Part shown: positions 1 to 10,590 of the stretch, in pieces
How the letters are laid out: every line of letters starts with the position of its first letter
Numbering within the stretch: position 1 is the stretch's first letter
Source: Inia geoffrensis
Taxonomy: Eukaryota > Chordata > Mammalia > Artiodactyla > Iniidae
Length of the DNA stretch: 64,000 nt
Assembly (NCBI GenBank): GCA_036417435.1
Contig: CM070915.1
Location: forward strand, 79,361,799-79,425,798
Direction: 5' to 3'
Made by a program: the position numbers and the translations under genes
Notes under the pieces: generated by a model
Told to the model about the DNA's origin: nothing
Seen by the model: the letters and a program-made list of their open reading frames with translations, nothing else
Databases searched by the model: none

Positions 1-583
1 AAAGGAAATTTTGTATAGGGTCCTAAACATTTACTGTTTTGTCTGCACGTATTCTACTTAAAGAAAAACAAATATATTTCAAGAATTAGTGGAAAACCCT
101 AGAATTCACCCACAGAGAATAGAGAACACTACATCTCATATCCACAACTATTGTTGTTATTTTACATCTACAGCATAGTTAGTACTACCCCAGTTTTGGA
201 GACAAATATATGCATATGCGTATGCTTTATTTCTGAATTTGTACGCAATGAATAAGCAATGGTATGGAAGAGAAAAACATGGGCACAGCGTTTGCTGCGG
301 ACATCATCTTAAATTCAACACTCTTTCGAATGGCAATCCCTCTGGATCACGAGTGATGCAGAAGTAGTCAAGAGGATGAATTTGTGTGTTTAAAAATTGT
401 AACATAGTACCATACTGATGGTAGAACATTAACCTTTTTATAAGTATTTTTTTTGATTCTTTCTTCCTTACCCGCACCCACCTTTGGTTTAAAATCATGG
501 CAAAAGGCAGATATCTTTCACCCCAGCTGATGATGACGGGGAGCGGATGTTGGGAGTGGAGATTCTCTGCAGAGCTCCTGCGT
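1..583. other. unique AT-rich non-coding sequence
   Basis: No recognisable repeat, RNA gene or exon is visible. Short minus-strand ORFs here run on into the 65-bp duplication that follows and match no protein family I know. Confidence 0.5.
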
Positions 584-713
584 GTCTGGTGACAGTTTCT
601 GTCCCGCATCATCTTTTCGAGGACGTCTGTACAGCAAACATCCATGGAGTCTGGTGACAGTTTCTGTCCTGCATCATCTTTTCGAGGACATCTGTACAGC
701 AAACATCCGTGGA
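584..713. repeat. two-copy tandem duplication, 65-bp unit
   Basis: Copy 1 is 584-648 and copy 2 is 649-713. The unit begins GTCTGGTGACAG and ends near CCATGGA or CCGTGGA. The copies differ at three positions, all C/T or G/A transitions, and two of these lie at CpG/TpG-type sites. There is no spacer. The unit resembles no transposon family I recognise, so this is most simply a local segmental tandem duplication. The minus-strand reading frame stays open through both copies because 65 bp shifts the phase, but the predicted peptide is not a known protein. Confidence 0.93.
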
Positions 714-1472
714 AGGCAGAGGGGGTAGAGAGACTTCTTCCATGTGGAAGGAAGATATTTTCTGACCAGGATAATTAAGACAGTGTCTGCCGGTGGGGCA
801 GGGATGGGGCAAAAGTTGAGCAGGTTTGCTTGCAGCCCTGTTATAAACCGGAAATTTCCTGTGTTCCTCAGCTTAACACAAACCCACACTGTGTGCCTAA
901 CCCCCAAGCCCTGCATCATCCCCATGGATGATGGACAGGACGAGAGAAACTGATGTGAACACGAGGCTCCTGTTTGCTGTGTCCTGAGGTCCCTGGTCTC
1001 TGACTCTTCAGTCTTGAGTCTCTGGCCAGCATTCCTTAAAGTGTGCAGAGTAACTTAGCTTAAAGGAGGGCAGAGTCTCAGATCTTTCCTAGTTCTTGAC
1101 AGCAGAGAACAGAGACGAGGCCTGGAGAAGCCCCGTAGTGTTTTGGGGGAGAATGGGCCCTTTCCCAGATAAAAGGCGCTACATCAGGCAGAGCTGTTCA
1201 TCTAAATCCTTAGCTATTAGTTTACTGGGACTCCAGTGAGGAGAGGAAATAAAAACAACAGCTAAAGTGTTTCATAACCCCTACTAGGTAAATGAATTTA
1301 GGATTTTAAAATTTAATTTATGATTTTACTCAAATTATTAATATAAATCTAGAGGCAAGTCACCTGGTGATATTGATGCTAATTTATAGAATTTTACACA
1401 TTCTGACCTTAGCCAGTATGATGGTATCTGCAAAACCATCAAAAGCTTGGCTGAATTAATCATTACTGAACG
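714..1472. other. unique non-coding sequence
   Basis: No repeat family or gene is recognised. The stretch passes from mixed-GC sequence (about 780-1180) to AT-rich sequence before the CHR SINE. Confidence 0.5.
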
Positions 1473-1675
1473 TTTTTTATTTGCGGTTCGCGGGCCTCTC
1501 ACTGTTGTGACCTCCCCCGTTGCGGAGCACAGGCTCCGGACGCGCAGGCTCAGCGGCCATGGCTCACGGGCCCAGCCGCTCCGCGGCATGTGGAATCTTC
1601 CCGGACCGGGGCACGAACCTGTGTCCCCTGCATCGGCAAGTGTACTCTCAACCACTGCGCCACCAGGGAAGCCCT
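1473..1675 (-). mobile_element. CHR-family tRNA-derived SINE
   Basis: Read on the minus strand, the element starts AGGGCTTCCCTGGTGGCGCAG at 1675 and ends in an A-tail, seen as the T-run at 1473-1478. The tRNA-like head carries the RNA polymerase III A box (TGGCGCAGTGG) and a decayed B box around 1612-1622. The GC-rich body with GGGCCCGTGAGCCATGGCCGC is typical of cetacean CHR SINEs. The flanks TACTGAACG (1464-1472) and TACTAAATG (1675-1683) form a possible imperfect target-site duplication. Predicted ORFs in this interval (1338-1735) are SINE sequence read through, not genes. Confidence 0.92.
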
Positions 1676-1791
1676 ACTAAATGTTTTTTAAATGTAGCAG
1701 GAATCTTTAAACATGAGGGCACCAAGGTGCATTAAAACAGTTTGTCTTGTATGAATGGACTAGATGAATGGATTTGGGGTTCTAATATTGG

Positions 1792-1830
1792 CTGATAGAT
1801 AAATAGATAGATGGATAGATAGATAGATCG
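1792..1830. repeat. (GATA)n microsatellite, interrupted
   Basis: TAGATAGATGGATAGATAGATAG and similar tetranucleotide repeats run for about 39 bp with a few substitutions (GATG, GATC). Confidence 0.85.
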
Positions 1831-2920
1831 ATAAAATAAATCTAATCTGTCTGTGCTAAAAGGTAAAAAGATACACCTAGTCATCTCAGCCCTCTGCCTT
1901 TTACAAAAATGTTTGTCATGTTTGTAAATTTCATAACAAAAATTTTTTTCCTAATGTATTCATTCACCGCCTAACCTTGCATTCTAATTATTTATATGAA
2001 TTTTTCAAAAGAATTAATACATTTTACATTATAAGCCTGAACTTTTGCTCCGAAAAATATGGAATTATATAAAGCAGAGCGTGAATTTTATGTTCAACAT
2101 GATGTATCAAAACCATATTATTTCTTGTAGATCAGTACAAGAGATGCTGACGTGAGCCTCTATGTAACGTCAGTTCTAAATGTACGCTTAGCAAAGCATC
2201 TCATCCCCTAAGTTAAGTGACCAGTAGTTTGTGACAACACCTTAAATTGACATTTTGCCGTGTTGCTCAAATATAGGAAAATAAAGAAGAGAGAAGGGAA
2301 TATGATTACACTCCATCTATTTATTGCATCCACACCTCGTGGCTACCCTGGTTTCGTTTGTTACTACCTCTCCGCAAAGCTGTAGATTCCTGAGGGTCTC
2401 ACGGATTTGCAACGTATTTAATGTTTCTTCCAAGCAGATTCCTCTCCTCCCGCCCAGATGTCACCCCGGAAAGGCCAGTCCTGCTGCCTGTGTGGCTGCT
2501 GAGAAACACCGTTCCATTTAACTTCCTTTGTAAGAGACGGTTCAAGGACAGAAAGGAGATAGAACATTTCCGATAAAGCATCATAGCGATGGAGATTTCT
2601 GAGGAGACGCTTCTGTGAAACTTCAGGCCTTGAAGATGTTCCACCTGGGAGGAGGGAACTGGGGAGTCTTGTTTTCTCTACAACAGCATTGAGCCAATTT
2701 TGCTGTAATTATTTAGCTTAAAAAAAAAAAAGTCATTAGATAGGCATATCCTATATTTAAAATTTTCCTTTTAGTATAAAAGCTCCAACCTCTGTTTTGT
2801 TCAATACGGTCCACAGGCAAATAGGGAATACTGTCATCAATCCTAAAATAATCTCATCCAAGAGAATGTCTTCGTAAAATGATATAATAAAACCTTATTT
2901 ATCATATGAGGTGCCTGAAA
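1831..2920. other. unique AT-rich non-coding sequence
   Basis: Nothing recognisable apart from short A-runs (for example 2720-2731). No splice-flanked exon or repeat consensus was seen. Confidence 0.45.
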
Positions 2921-3165
2921 TAGTCATACCTCTAGAGACAGAATTAGATGGTGGTTTACCAGGGCCTGGAGGAGGGGAGGGGGAGCTCGTGTTTCATGGG
3001 GAAGAGTTTCAGTTTGGGAAGATGAGAAAGTCCTGGAGACGGATGGTGGGGACGGTTACACAACAACGTGAATGTGCTCAATGCTGCAGAACTGTGCACT
3101 TAAACATGGTTAAAATGGTCAGTTGTGTATCATGTATATTTTACCACAATAAAATAAGCAAAACA
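2921..3165 (+). mobile_element. L1 (L1M-type) 3' end fragment
   Basis: The stretch contains the old L1 3' signature: a GGTGGTTTACCAGGGCCTGG block, a G-rich run (GGAGGGGAGGGGG near 2971-2983), GTTTCAGTTTGGGAAGATGA, GGTTACACAACAACGTGAATG, GAACTGTGCACTTAAA and the A-rich end TTTTACCACAATAAAATAAG. It is heavily diverged, 5'-truncated and non-coding. A second copy of the same type of 3' end lies at 56700-56945. Confidence 0.8.
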
Positions 3166-3654
3166 GACCAAAACAAAAACTTTATTTCATTTCTAAAAAG
3201 ATTTAAAAGTTATCCCCATTTTCCCCCATTTGGCTTCCTCCTGTAAAATACTGCATAATTTTCACAAACGTTCACATTTTCTGTCTGTCACAAAACTGTA
3301 TAATGCGCTTATTCTATTTTGCCTTTATAGAAACTTGAGAGAGGGAGGAAAACCACTTTTAATCATTTCTAATTTTTCATTTTCCTGAGTTCCAGCCCAA
3401 GTTATCTTTTTTAATTCGAAATATATGGTCATCTCAGTACGATTATAACTTAAAAAAAATTTCCTCATTTTCATTTTCTCACACTAGCAATCTTAGCCAG
3501 AATTTCACCTTTATTTATAAATGTGGTCTTTTAAAGGGGAGATGCAAGAAGAAAGCATCAGGAAATGGAGAAAGTAGGCAGGGGGGAGATATGCAGAGCT
3601 GATAATCATCCGATATTTGTAGGGGAGGGCTGTATCTAGCTACTGTGGAAAAGA
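3166..3654. other. unique AT-rich non-coding sequence
   Basis: No repeat or gene is recognised. Confidence 0.45.
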
Positions 3655-4195
3655 AAAAAAACAGTCTCCGCTACCTCCTTAGGTTCAGTGGCTGGGCCTG
3701 CTAATTAAACTGACAAAAGACAGATTTGACAGGCAAAAAGGTTGATTTTACATCTTTATGGGCAGCTTCACAGAAAAGAAGTGAAACCCCAAAGGAGCCC
3801 TTAGGCCTGGCATCTTCTGTACCATTTTAACAAAGGAAAATAAATTGTGGTGAAGGGACTGGACGGGAAGAGTGGTCTGGGCATCTGGGGATGGTAAATT
3901 GTGGGGAGGTAAACCTATGGGGGAAAGTAATGGAAAATCCGAGTTATTTAGGAAGGTTTGTTTATGGAGACCAAAGCCAGTGAGGAGTCCAGAGACAAAA
4001 GCCGGCTCTGGCTTGAGAGTTTTCTGTTCTCCTATAGAAGGGAGACCCCTTCACAAAGGGAAATGTATGCCCTGCTTTTAGGTAAAAAGGGGGAGGGCAG
4101 AGTTTCTCCTGTGTCTGCTTTCTCAGGTGCCTTCAGCTCGAACGAATCATCATGCCTACATGGTACATTTTGGGGTGGCCTATTCTGAACCTCTT
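3655..4195 (-). mobile_element. probable old endogenous-retrovirus LTR, unclassified
   Basis: Phrases such as TTTTACATCTTTATGGGCAGC (shortened), GAAGTGAAACCCCAAAGGAG, TACCATTTTAACAAAGGA and TTTTGGGGTGGCCTATTCTG read like a mammalian interspersed repeat that I associate with LTRs. I cannot name the subfamily or fix the ends. No target-site duplication was found. Strand is a guess from the apparent order of the blocks. The ORFs at 3872-4188 lie within this element and are not genes. Confidence 0.4.
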
Positions 4196-5204
4196 TACTG
4201 CTAAGAAGCAGTGTGAAACTGTGTCCTTTGTAAAAGCTCAGAATGTGCGTGTCATGCTTAATGTGACAGTGCTTGCCATGAGTTACCTGATTGCAGCATC
4301 AGGCAGAACAACTGGTCAAGTCTATTTCGTTCCCTAAAGTTACGCTTTAACCTACCTTCTAATCAGCAGTTACCTTTAATATACAGACAGCCATGTGAAT
4401 GTCAGCGTGATTCCCAGTTCGGTCAGCTTTCATTACAATTAACCCAGGCACGTCTACACCTCAGGGTGCTACACATGATGCATATGCTCACACAAACACA
4501 CACATCAGGATGGTCTTTGAAATGCTTGGACCACAGGGCGTCCCTATGAAGCACATAAGTTGAATGCTGACTACTTGGATGTATATACATGCCTTTTTCT
4601 GGTAAAAGTGTTCACAGCTCTTATCAGAGTCTCTTAAGTGTCCACGCACTAAAGGTGCTGACATACCTTCCTCAGCTTGGGGGAAAAGGGAGCCTGTGTC
4701 CTAAAGAGTGCCCATCACAGATGACCAGTCCTGTACGTAGAGTGTGGCAAGCAGGCAGCTTTTCCAAGTGTAAGTAGGTAGGAGAATTATGTGCACAAGT
4801 CATTTCTTCTTCCTTTTTCGTGGTCATTTTTAAACCAATAGCTTCTAGAAAAATAAAAAAAATTGAAAAGAGCCACTACGAGCCCCCTACACCCAAGCTC
4901 TCTCCTGAACAGCTTTTGAGAAGTAGTAGGTTTTTGTCTTTCACATGGTTTCCTTTATAGAAACACCTCCACTAAGAAGGGCACTTCTGAGGGTAATGGT
5001 GGGCCCCTTAAAAAGCTGAGCAGCCTCAACCCTGTTCTTTAAAAGCGCGTCCCGTGGCTCAGGGGTGATGCCAGCAGCACACCGAGGAGGAAGCTGACAT
5101 CACTGGGGGTTCTGTGTGGACCTGAGATGCTGAGAACACTCTGCTGCCATCTGTTTACCCAAAGCACAATGCCTGCTAGAGAACAGCGTGTCACACTGAC
5201 GAAG
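4196..5204. other. unique non-coding sequence
   Basis: No clear repeat or exon. A short A/G-rich interval lies near 4840-4870. Confidence 0.4.
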
Positions 5205-5229
5205 ACACACGCACACACACACACACACT
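5205..5229. repeat. (CA)n microsatellite
   Basis: About 25 bp of ACACACGCACACACACACAC, a CA dinucleotide run with one CG variant. Confidence 0.9.
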
Positions 5230-5689
5230 TCAAAATCAAACCACTGCAGGATCTCAGATTTCAAGAGCACAAGAGCATGCCCTGTTTGTCTCCATGCTAC
5301 TTGCTAAGATGCAAGCTAATACAGCTTAAATTACTTAGGGAAGGAGAAACTGCTTCCACATTTAAAGACTCTTAATTACCTTTTAAGCAGCATGTCTTTT
5401 TGTACAAGGTACACTGTGAAGTAATCTAACTGACATTTAAATGCAATGAATTGTGAACGTTTATTGCTTTTCAGATGTGTGTTTCTTCTCTTTAGCATTG
5501 CACTCCGCGCCTTTATTGGACGGACACACCTGAACTTATTTACTTAGGAAGGAGCAATCTAATTGTCTGACGTGTAAGAATCATTTTTCAAGGCATCGGT
5601 TACCAGGAAGTGGCGAAATCCCTATAAGTTTCCCTGATGTGAAACGTTTTCACTTCATAGCTGCTTGGCCACAAGAAGACATTCAAGAT
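5230..5689. other. unique non-coding sequence
   Basis: No recognisable feature. Confidence 0.4.
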
Positions 5690-5734
5690 GGTGATGATGA
5701 AGATAATTATGATTATTGTCATTCTTATTGTAAT

Positions 5735-5926
5735 AGTAATAACAGCTGACATCTGTTGCTGTTTCTAAATGCCGGGCATTCCTATGAGTTCTATAATCTC
5801 TTTTTACTGATGCTGAAACTGAGGTTCAGTCACTTGCCCAAGACCACGCAACCAGCAAGTGGAGAGTTATTATCCAACCCGAGCAGCTCCGAACTTCCGG
5901 GCTCAGGCTCTCAGCAGAGCTAAAAG
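5735..5926 (-). mobile_element. MIR SINE (ancient tRNA-derived)
   Basis: Read on the plus strand this matches the reverse complement of MIR: ATGCCGGGCATTCC, then CTGATGCTGAAACTGAGG, then CACTTGCCCAAGACCACGCA, then CAGCAAGTGGAGAG. These are the core, the 'gaggaaactgagg' block and the 'cttgcccaaggtcacac' block of MIR in the right order. It is strongly diverged, as expected for a pan-mammalian relic. A short GAT/ATT-rich low-complexity run (5688-5745) precedes it. Confidence 0.85.
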
Positions 5927-6514
5927 GTAAACACGACGACGGTGTCCCTCTTATAATCCCCCTCCTATTAAGCCCTCAATAGAATAATTTTTCCTCTGGA
6001 TTTATACTGTATTAATGGCAATATTGAACTACAAATTTTGACTTGCTCTACTTTTATTCTGAAGGTGGTTAGTTTATTTGACTAATATCTGAAATGCCAC
6101 CTCTTGAATTGGAATTTATAATATAAATTGAGGTCAATCACACGTACACAAAACAGTTGAAGACTACTAATTTTTTGGCGAGATAATAAATCTGTAATTG
6201 CTGAAATCACGTACAATTTGCATATAAACCGTGCTCTTTCTCTTTCTACATACTTGAAGATAATTCTATGAGATTATTTGGGCACATAGTAGATGTAGTT
6301 GTTAATATAGTTGTTAATAAACTCATCAGACCCAGTAACCTGGGTCAATAAGAAAACTCTCAGTTCTAATAACCCAAGCTACTATTGAATCAAGAGAGAG
6401 ATAAAATTTAAAAGCAAAAAGTCTCTGTCTTAAGAGATTGAGTTCGGATACATTTCTTAATATGTTTAATATTTTATAAGCTTGCAGTTGAATATACCAT
6501 AATTTATTTATTTC
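5927..6514. other. unique AT-rich non-coding sequence
   Basis: No recognisable feature. Confidence 0.4.
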
Positions 6515-6790
6515 AAAGCTGTACTTAAATGCTTACTGTGTATTAGTCACTATGGCTGGTGCTGAAGACAAGAGGCAAATTTATTTCCTCGGCATGAAGT
6601 ACATAGGAATTTGATAAAGTGTGATACGCTGTGATCCAGACACCAGTCAGAGGAAATATGCAGGGAGGGTAAGTAGCCTAGCAGAGCAGTAAAGAAGCAG
6701 GGGTGCATTAGGAAATGATTCCTGGACCCAGGGATCTTTGAGATTCAGACGTGAAAAATTTACCTGGGAAGGAGGGTAGGCATTATTAAT
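6515..6790 (-). mobile_element. possible L2 LINE fragment
   Basis: ATGCTTACTGTGTATTAGTCACTATGGC-type sequence (split here at the diverged bases) followed by GGTGCTGAAGACAAGAGG and later ATTCCTGGACCCAGGGATC resembles the reverse complement of the L2 3' half, in which a 'tgtgccaggcactg...ctggggatac' block precedes 'gtgacatttgagc' text. The match is degenerate and the borders are uncertain. Confidence 0.45.
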
Positions 6791-7059
6791 CCAGGTGCAG
6801 ATTCACAAATTAATTAATTAATGTGTAAAGGCAAGAACTTAAGAGACATCGTGACATGTTAGGATGAAACAAAGTGTAGCATAAAGCTTCAAGTAATCGT
6901 TTTAAATGTTGGTATTTTAATGCCAATCGCATAGACGGCATCTTACAAATTTCTGTGAACAAAAGAAAATAAGAAAAGAATGAAAACTGGCTTTTACTCA
7001 CACTGGTTTCCAGTCTAGTTGCATATACACATGAAGATAAAAAGTTACCATCATACCAA

Positions 7060-7400
7060 TACTAATAATGGCTTTCTAGACATTTCTAGAGCACTTGAGG
7101 GCCAAACACAGTCTCTCACACTGGAAGCAAAAAGAAAAATAAGATACAGTTCCTGCCCTCAAGGAGTTTACTGTTGGTGTTAGAGGCAAGTACATCAATA
7201 GGAACTTTTAACATGAACTGATGAAGGCTAAATAAAGCAACACATACGATACCATGGAAACAGGAGGATGGACATCTCTCCTAGGCTACAGGGGTGTCAA
7301 GGAAGCAACTCAGAGAAGCCAGAACTGAAGGACGAATAGAAATTAACCAGACCAGGGCAGGTGGAGGGGTGGCAGACGCTTCGAACCAGGACACAGTAAA
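7060..7400 (-). mobile_element. L2 LINE fragment
   Basis: GATACAGTTCCTGCCCTCAA and GGAGTTTAC are the hallmark 'tccctgccctcaaggagctt' block of L2 read in reverse. Downstream, CAGAACTGAAGGACGAATAG and TTAACCAGACCAGGGCAGG fit the 'cctgaaggatgagtaggagttagccag' region in the expected order. It is diverged and non-coding. Confidence 0.6.
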
Positions 7401-7499
7401 GGGGTAGGAAAACATCACTCCTCCCAGTAAACAAACAAGCAAACCAAACAAAATTGCCAAAAACTCCTTTACGTTTTCAGGGCTCAAGAAATTGACCAA

Positions 7500-8480
7500 A
7501 GATCAACAACAATAAAGAAACACTTATTCATGAGAAGCTGCTGACGTTTGATGTGAGTCTGTCGTGTCTTTCTCTGGAGCTTTCCCCCCTACCCTGCAGC
7601 TCAGTTCAGGCAGGAGTGTTAACAGGAGATGCTGACCACGGAAACTAGCAGCCTTGCTGGCAGAAGGGAGAAATTTGATTGAATGAAGAAAGGATGAACT
7701 CCCGCCCACTGTATTGTCATTAATAATAGCAACCTCGGCAGGAAGTGTTTCTGAAGAGACTTCACCAACAGGAAGACATAGGAGAAGTAGTTATGCCCCG
7801 CACACATCCTTTACTAGCTGGGAGGTTGTATACTTGGAAGGAGAGACCTGGGGGTAGCAGGCAAGGACCCACCACACCCCTGGCTCTTTGAGAGGCTGCA
7901 GTCAATTCGAGGAAGTGCAGGAAGGGCCTGGTGGAAAGTAAGAGCTGGGGCAGACTTGAAATCTTCCAGAACGTTGACTATGCTCCCCAACCCGCTCACA
8001 GATCTATCAGAGAAAGTAGAAACCTCACTGGATCCGGCTGGCTGATCACAAGCACTGAGGAATCATTGACTTACCACTAAGCTGTGCAGAAAAAGAGGTG
8101 AGCCCTAAGAAACCAGGATAAGAAGCAAAATAATAAACAGACCACCGAGCAGAGAGAATTCTCAGGTCAAGTCCAAGTTACTAAAAAGCAAACACAAAAC
8201 CTCAAGAAACAGAAAAACAACACCAAAATCGAAAACATTAACAACACTCAAGGAAAAAACTGAAATCAAGAGTGGCTACAATCTAATATCTGAAATATCC
8301 ATATTTTCAGCACGCTATTATCAGACACACAAAGAAAGAGGAAATCATGACCCATACCAAAGGAAAAAAGCAATCAAAAGAAACTGCCATAAGTGTGCCC
8401 ACAGATGTCATTTATCAAAGAAAGACTTAAAACTTTTATACGTTTGTTCAAAGAATTTTTAAATATAAATATGTTTTCAA
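7500..8480 (+). mobile_element. old L1 (L1M) 5' leader, downstream portion
   Basis: Several blocks match the leader region of old eutherian L1 elements: CAGAACGTTGACTATGCTCC, CTCACAGATCTATCAGAGAA, AACCTCACTGGATCCGGCTG, AACCTCAAGAAACAGAAAAA, ACACCAAAATCGAAAACATT, TCATGACCCATACCAAAGGA and AGCAATCAAAAGAAACTGCC. The order agrees with what I recall of the L1M leader running toward ORF1. No ORF1 coding frame survives. The part from 7900 to 8470 is the more secure; the start is uncertain. The next block belongs upstream of this one in a normal element. Confidence 0.65.
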
Positions 8481-8484
8481 AATT

Positions 8485-9425
8485 GGAATGGAAATATGTC
8501 AAGGAAAATGGCAGAGTAAGGCCCTCCTAAAATTCTCTCCTCCATAATATAATGAGAAGGTTGTCAAAAAATGTTAGAATGAAGATTTTCAGAACTCTGG
8601 AAGATAACCAAATACTTGCAGCAATTAAGGGAAAGTTTATTCATGAAAAGGTGTTTAATTTCGTTAAGAACAGCAAACTGTGCATTTTCACATGCCCTAG
8701 TTCATCCTATACTGTCCAACTCCACAGTAGCCTTGAAAATAACCTTCCATCACAATGAAAACCGGCAGCTTCTCAGTTGGCAGTGACAGAATGCTGTTGA
8801 AACTCTTGCAAAGACCTTTTCCCAAAGAAGTGTTATATTTGACCCATCTGGTGGTTCCTAGGACAATTAAAGGTGCAAGGCTGCCTGTGTTTGACATGAC
8901 TTGGAGTACACCCACTGTTAAATGTCTTCTCCACAGGGGCGATTGTTGACAATTGTAAACAATAGATCAATTTTGTGGGTGCCAGATAATGTGGAAAATA
9001 GCTGTGATAATAGCTGGGGGGTAAAAACAAAAAGTTGATGAGGAAAAAGGCTGAGGACTAAGAAGCCCTCAGCGTCTGAAAACACTGACTATTCCTGGGA
9101 GCCCAGAAGGGCATGTGCACACCTGAGGCCGTGGGCACGTCAAGGGCTGTGCACATGCTCGGAACTCATGAGAAACAGGCCCAGGTTCTCACCTCCAGTT
9201 AACCTGGTGCCTGCGCAAGATCTAAGTGATGGGTGAGGCAAAGCTGTCAGCTGCCGGTGTGTTGAAGGTGCACCTCAACCCACACGGAACTTGTTTGTAA
9301 AAGCAGACAAACCAATGGGAGTCGAATTGTTTCCAGGTGTTTCAGAAAAATCTAAGTCCAATTATTAGCTGGTTATCGTCTTACCATGTTTTTAGCAGTG
9401 TTAATATAACGATTCAAAATGCTCT
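8485..9425 (+). mobile_element. old L1 (L1M) 5' leader, upstream portion
   Basis: It begins near AAAATGGCAGAGTAAGGCCC (8507), the usual first bases of this L1 leader type. It continues with CAGAACTCTGGAAGATAACC, CACATGCCCTAGTTCATCC, ACAGAATGCTGTTGAAACTC, AGTTAACCTGGTGCC and AAGTCCAATTATTAGCTGG. The small ORFs here (8552-8758, 8755-8949) are not L1 proteins. Its position after rather than before the 7500-8480 block is anomalous; see findings. Confidence 0.65.
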
Positions 9426-9519
9426 GAATAAAGTACCTTCCAAAACTCTTGGGGGCCGTTCACTGTGCTCATAACTCTTCAACTCTGCAGGCATCCCCTG
9501 CTGCTACCCATCCCGTCGT

Positions 9520-9715
9520 CAGATAACTTTGCTATCAGGTCTCATCTTGAGCATTATCTTCCTTGGAAGAGTCTTTCCTGACCTCCAGGCTATGTTGGCT
9601 GCCCTATCATGTGATTCTAAAAAATCCTGGCTTCTGTCAAAGCCTTAATTCAGTTCCTGGCTAGCACTTTACTTTCCATTATTCTCTAAGTTTTAGGAGG
9701 GGAGAAATAGTGTTC
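9520..9715 (+). mobile_element. L2 LINE 3' fragment
   Basis: TCAGGTCTCATCTTGAGCAT, TTGGAAGAGTCTTTCCTGACC and CTAGCACTTTACTTTCCA, then TCTAAGTTTTAGGAGGGG, follow the L2 3' order ('tcaggtctcagctcaaatgtc', 'gaggccttccctgacc', 'atagcacttatc', 'agctccatgagggcagg'). Confidence 0.65.
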
Positions 9716-9960
9716 ATTTTTTTTTGCAGCTTATAAGAGTAATCACGATTCAATTTCTTTGGGTGTATATGTTGTCTTCAAGTTTTCGGTAACGTAAATA
9801 ATTAACATATATAGATCTTGGCTTTCACCAGGGTTGACTCTTTTCTCATGTTATATTTATAGAAATTGAATTGCTAGATCAAATGTTTTACTACCTGTAA
9901 GGCTTCGGACACGTTTGCACAGTAAAGAGGATGGCTTTGAACATAATGGGATCCCTAGCC
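9716..9960 (-). mobile_element. possible degenerate L1 fragment
   Basis: TATAGAAATTGAATTGCTAG and ATCAAATGTTTTACTACC resemble the minus-strand L1 phrase 'agaagtggaattgctgggtcaaagggtatg'. The rest is too diverged to place, so this is a weak call. Confidence 0.35.
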
Positions 9961-10113
9961 AGTACTTCTATAAATTATATGCTACGAAGGGCATTTTCAA
10001 TTAATGAAAGTCTATTTGCAGTTTTCATAAAGTTTAACAAGATGCTTAAAAATGAACTGGGTTTTTCAGGTTATTACTTAACTTATTTACCGTAGATGAA
10101 AATGACCAACTAA

Positions 10114-10326
10114 TTTTTTTGTTTGTTTGTTTTTGCGGTACGCGGGCCTCTCACTGCTGTGGCCTCTCCCATTGCGGAGCACAGGCTCCGGACGCGCAGG
10201 CCCAGCGGCCATGGCTCACGGGCCCAGCCGCTCCGCCGCACGTGGGATCTTCCCGGACCGGGGCACGAACCCGCGTCCCCTGCATCGGCAGGTGGACTCT
10301 CAACCACTGTGCCACCAGGGAAGCCC
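10114..10326 (-). mobile_element. CHR-family tRNA-derived SINE
   Basis: Full-length SINE in reverse orientation. The A-tail is the T/GTTT-rich run 10114-10134, and the body runs from GCGGTACGCGGGCCTCTC to CACCAGGGAAGCCC. On the minus strand the head has the polymerase III A box, with TGGCACAGTGG replacing TGGCGCAGTGG. The flanks GACCAACTA (10104-10112) and GACCCACTA (10327-10335) are a 9-bp target-site duplication with one mismatch. CpGs are mostly retained, so the copy is fairly young. The overlapping ORFs at 10110-10361 on both strands are artefacts of this element. Confidence 0.95.
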
Positions 10327-10524
10327 GACCCACTATTTTTAAAGATAGAGTTTTAATTTAGGCATGCTGAACTTAATTTAAAATATGTATTTAAATAGCC
10401 CCACCTATGTCAAAAGTGACCTCTCGCCTTTAAGGAACTCCCTGCCTTGCTCCCAGGAACTGCCTCACCCCCAGGAGATCCATGGCCTGAACAGCTGGGC
10501 GTTAACAATGGTCCACATAGTGAC

Positions 10525-10585
10525 AGATCTCAGCAGATCTGACAGATCCCAAGGACAGATCTGACAGATCTCAGATCTCAAGGAC
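10525..10585. repeat. AGATCT-rich short tandem repeat
   Basis: Five AGATCT hexamers occur in 54 bp, at 10525, 10535, 10557, 10566 and 10573. The larger unit AGATCTGACAGATC..AAGGAC occurs twice (10535-10556 and 10557-10585), with a 7-bp insertion in the second copy. Confidence 0.88.
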
Positions 10586-10590
10586 AGAAA

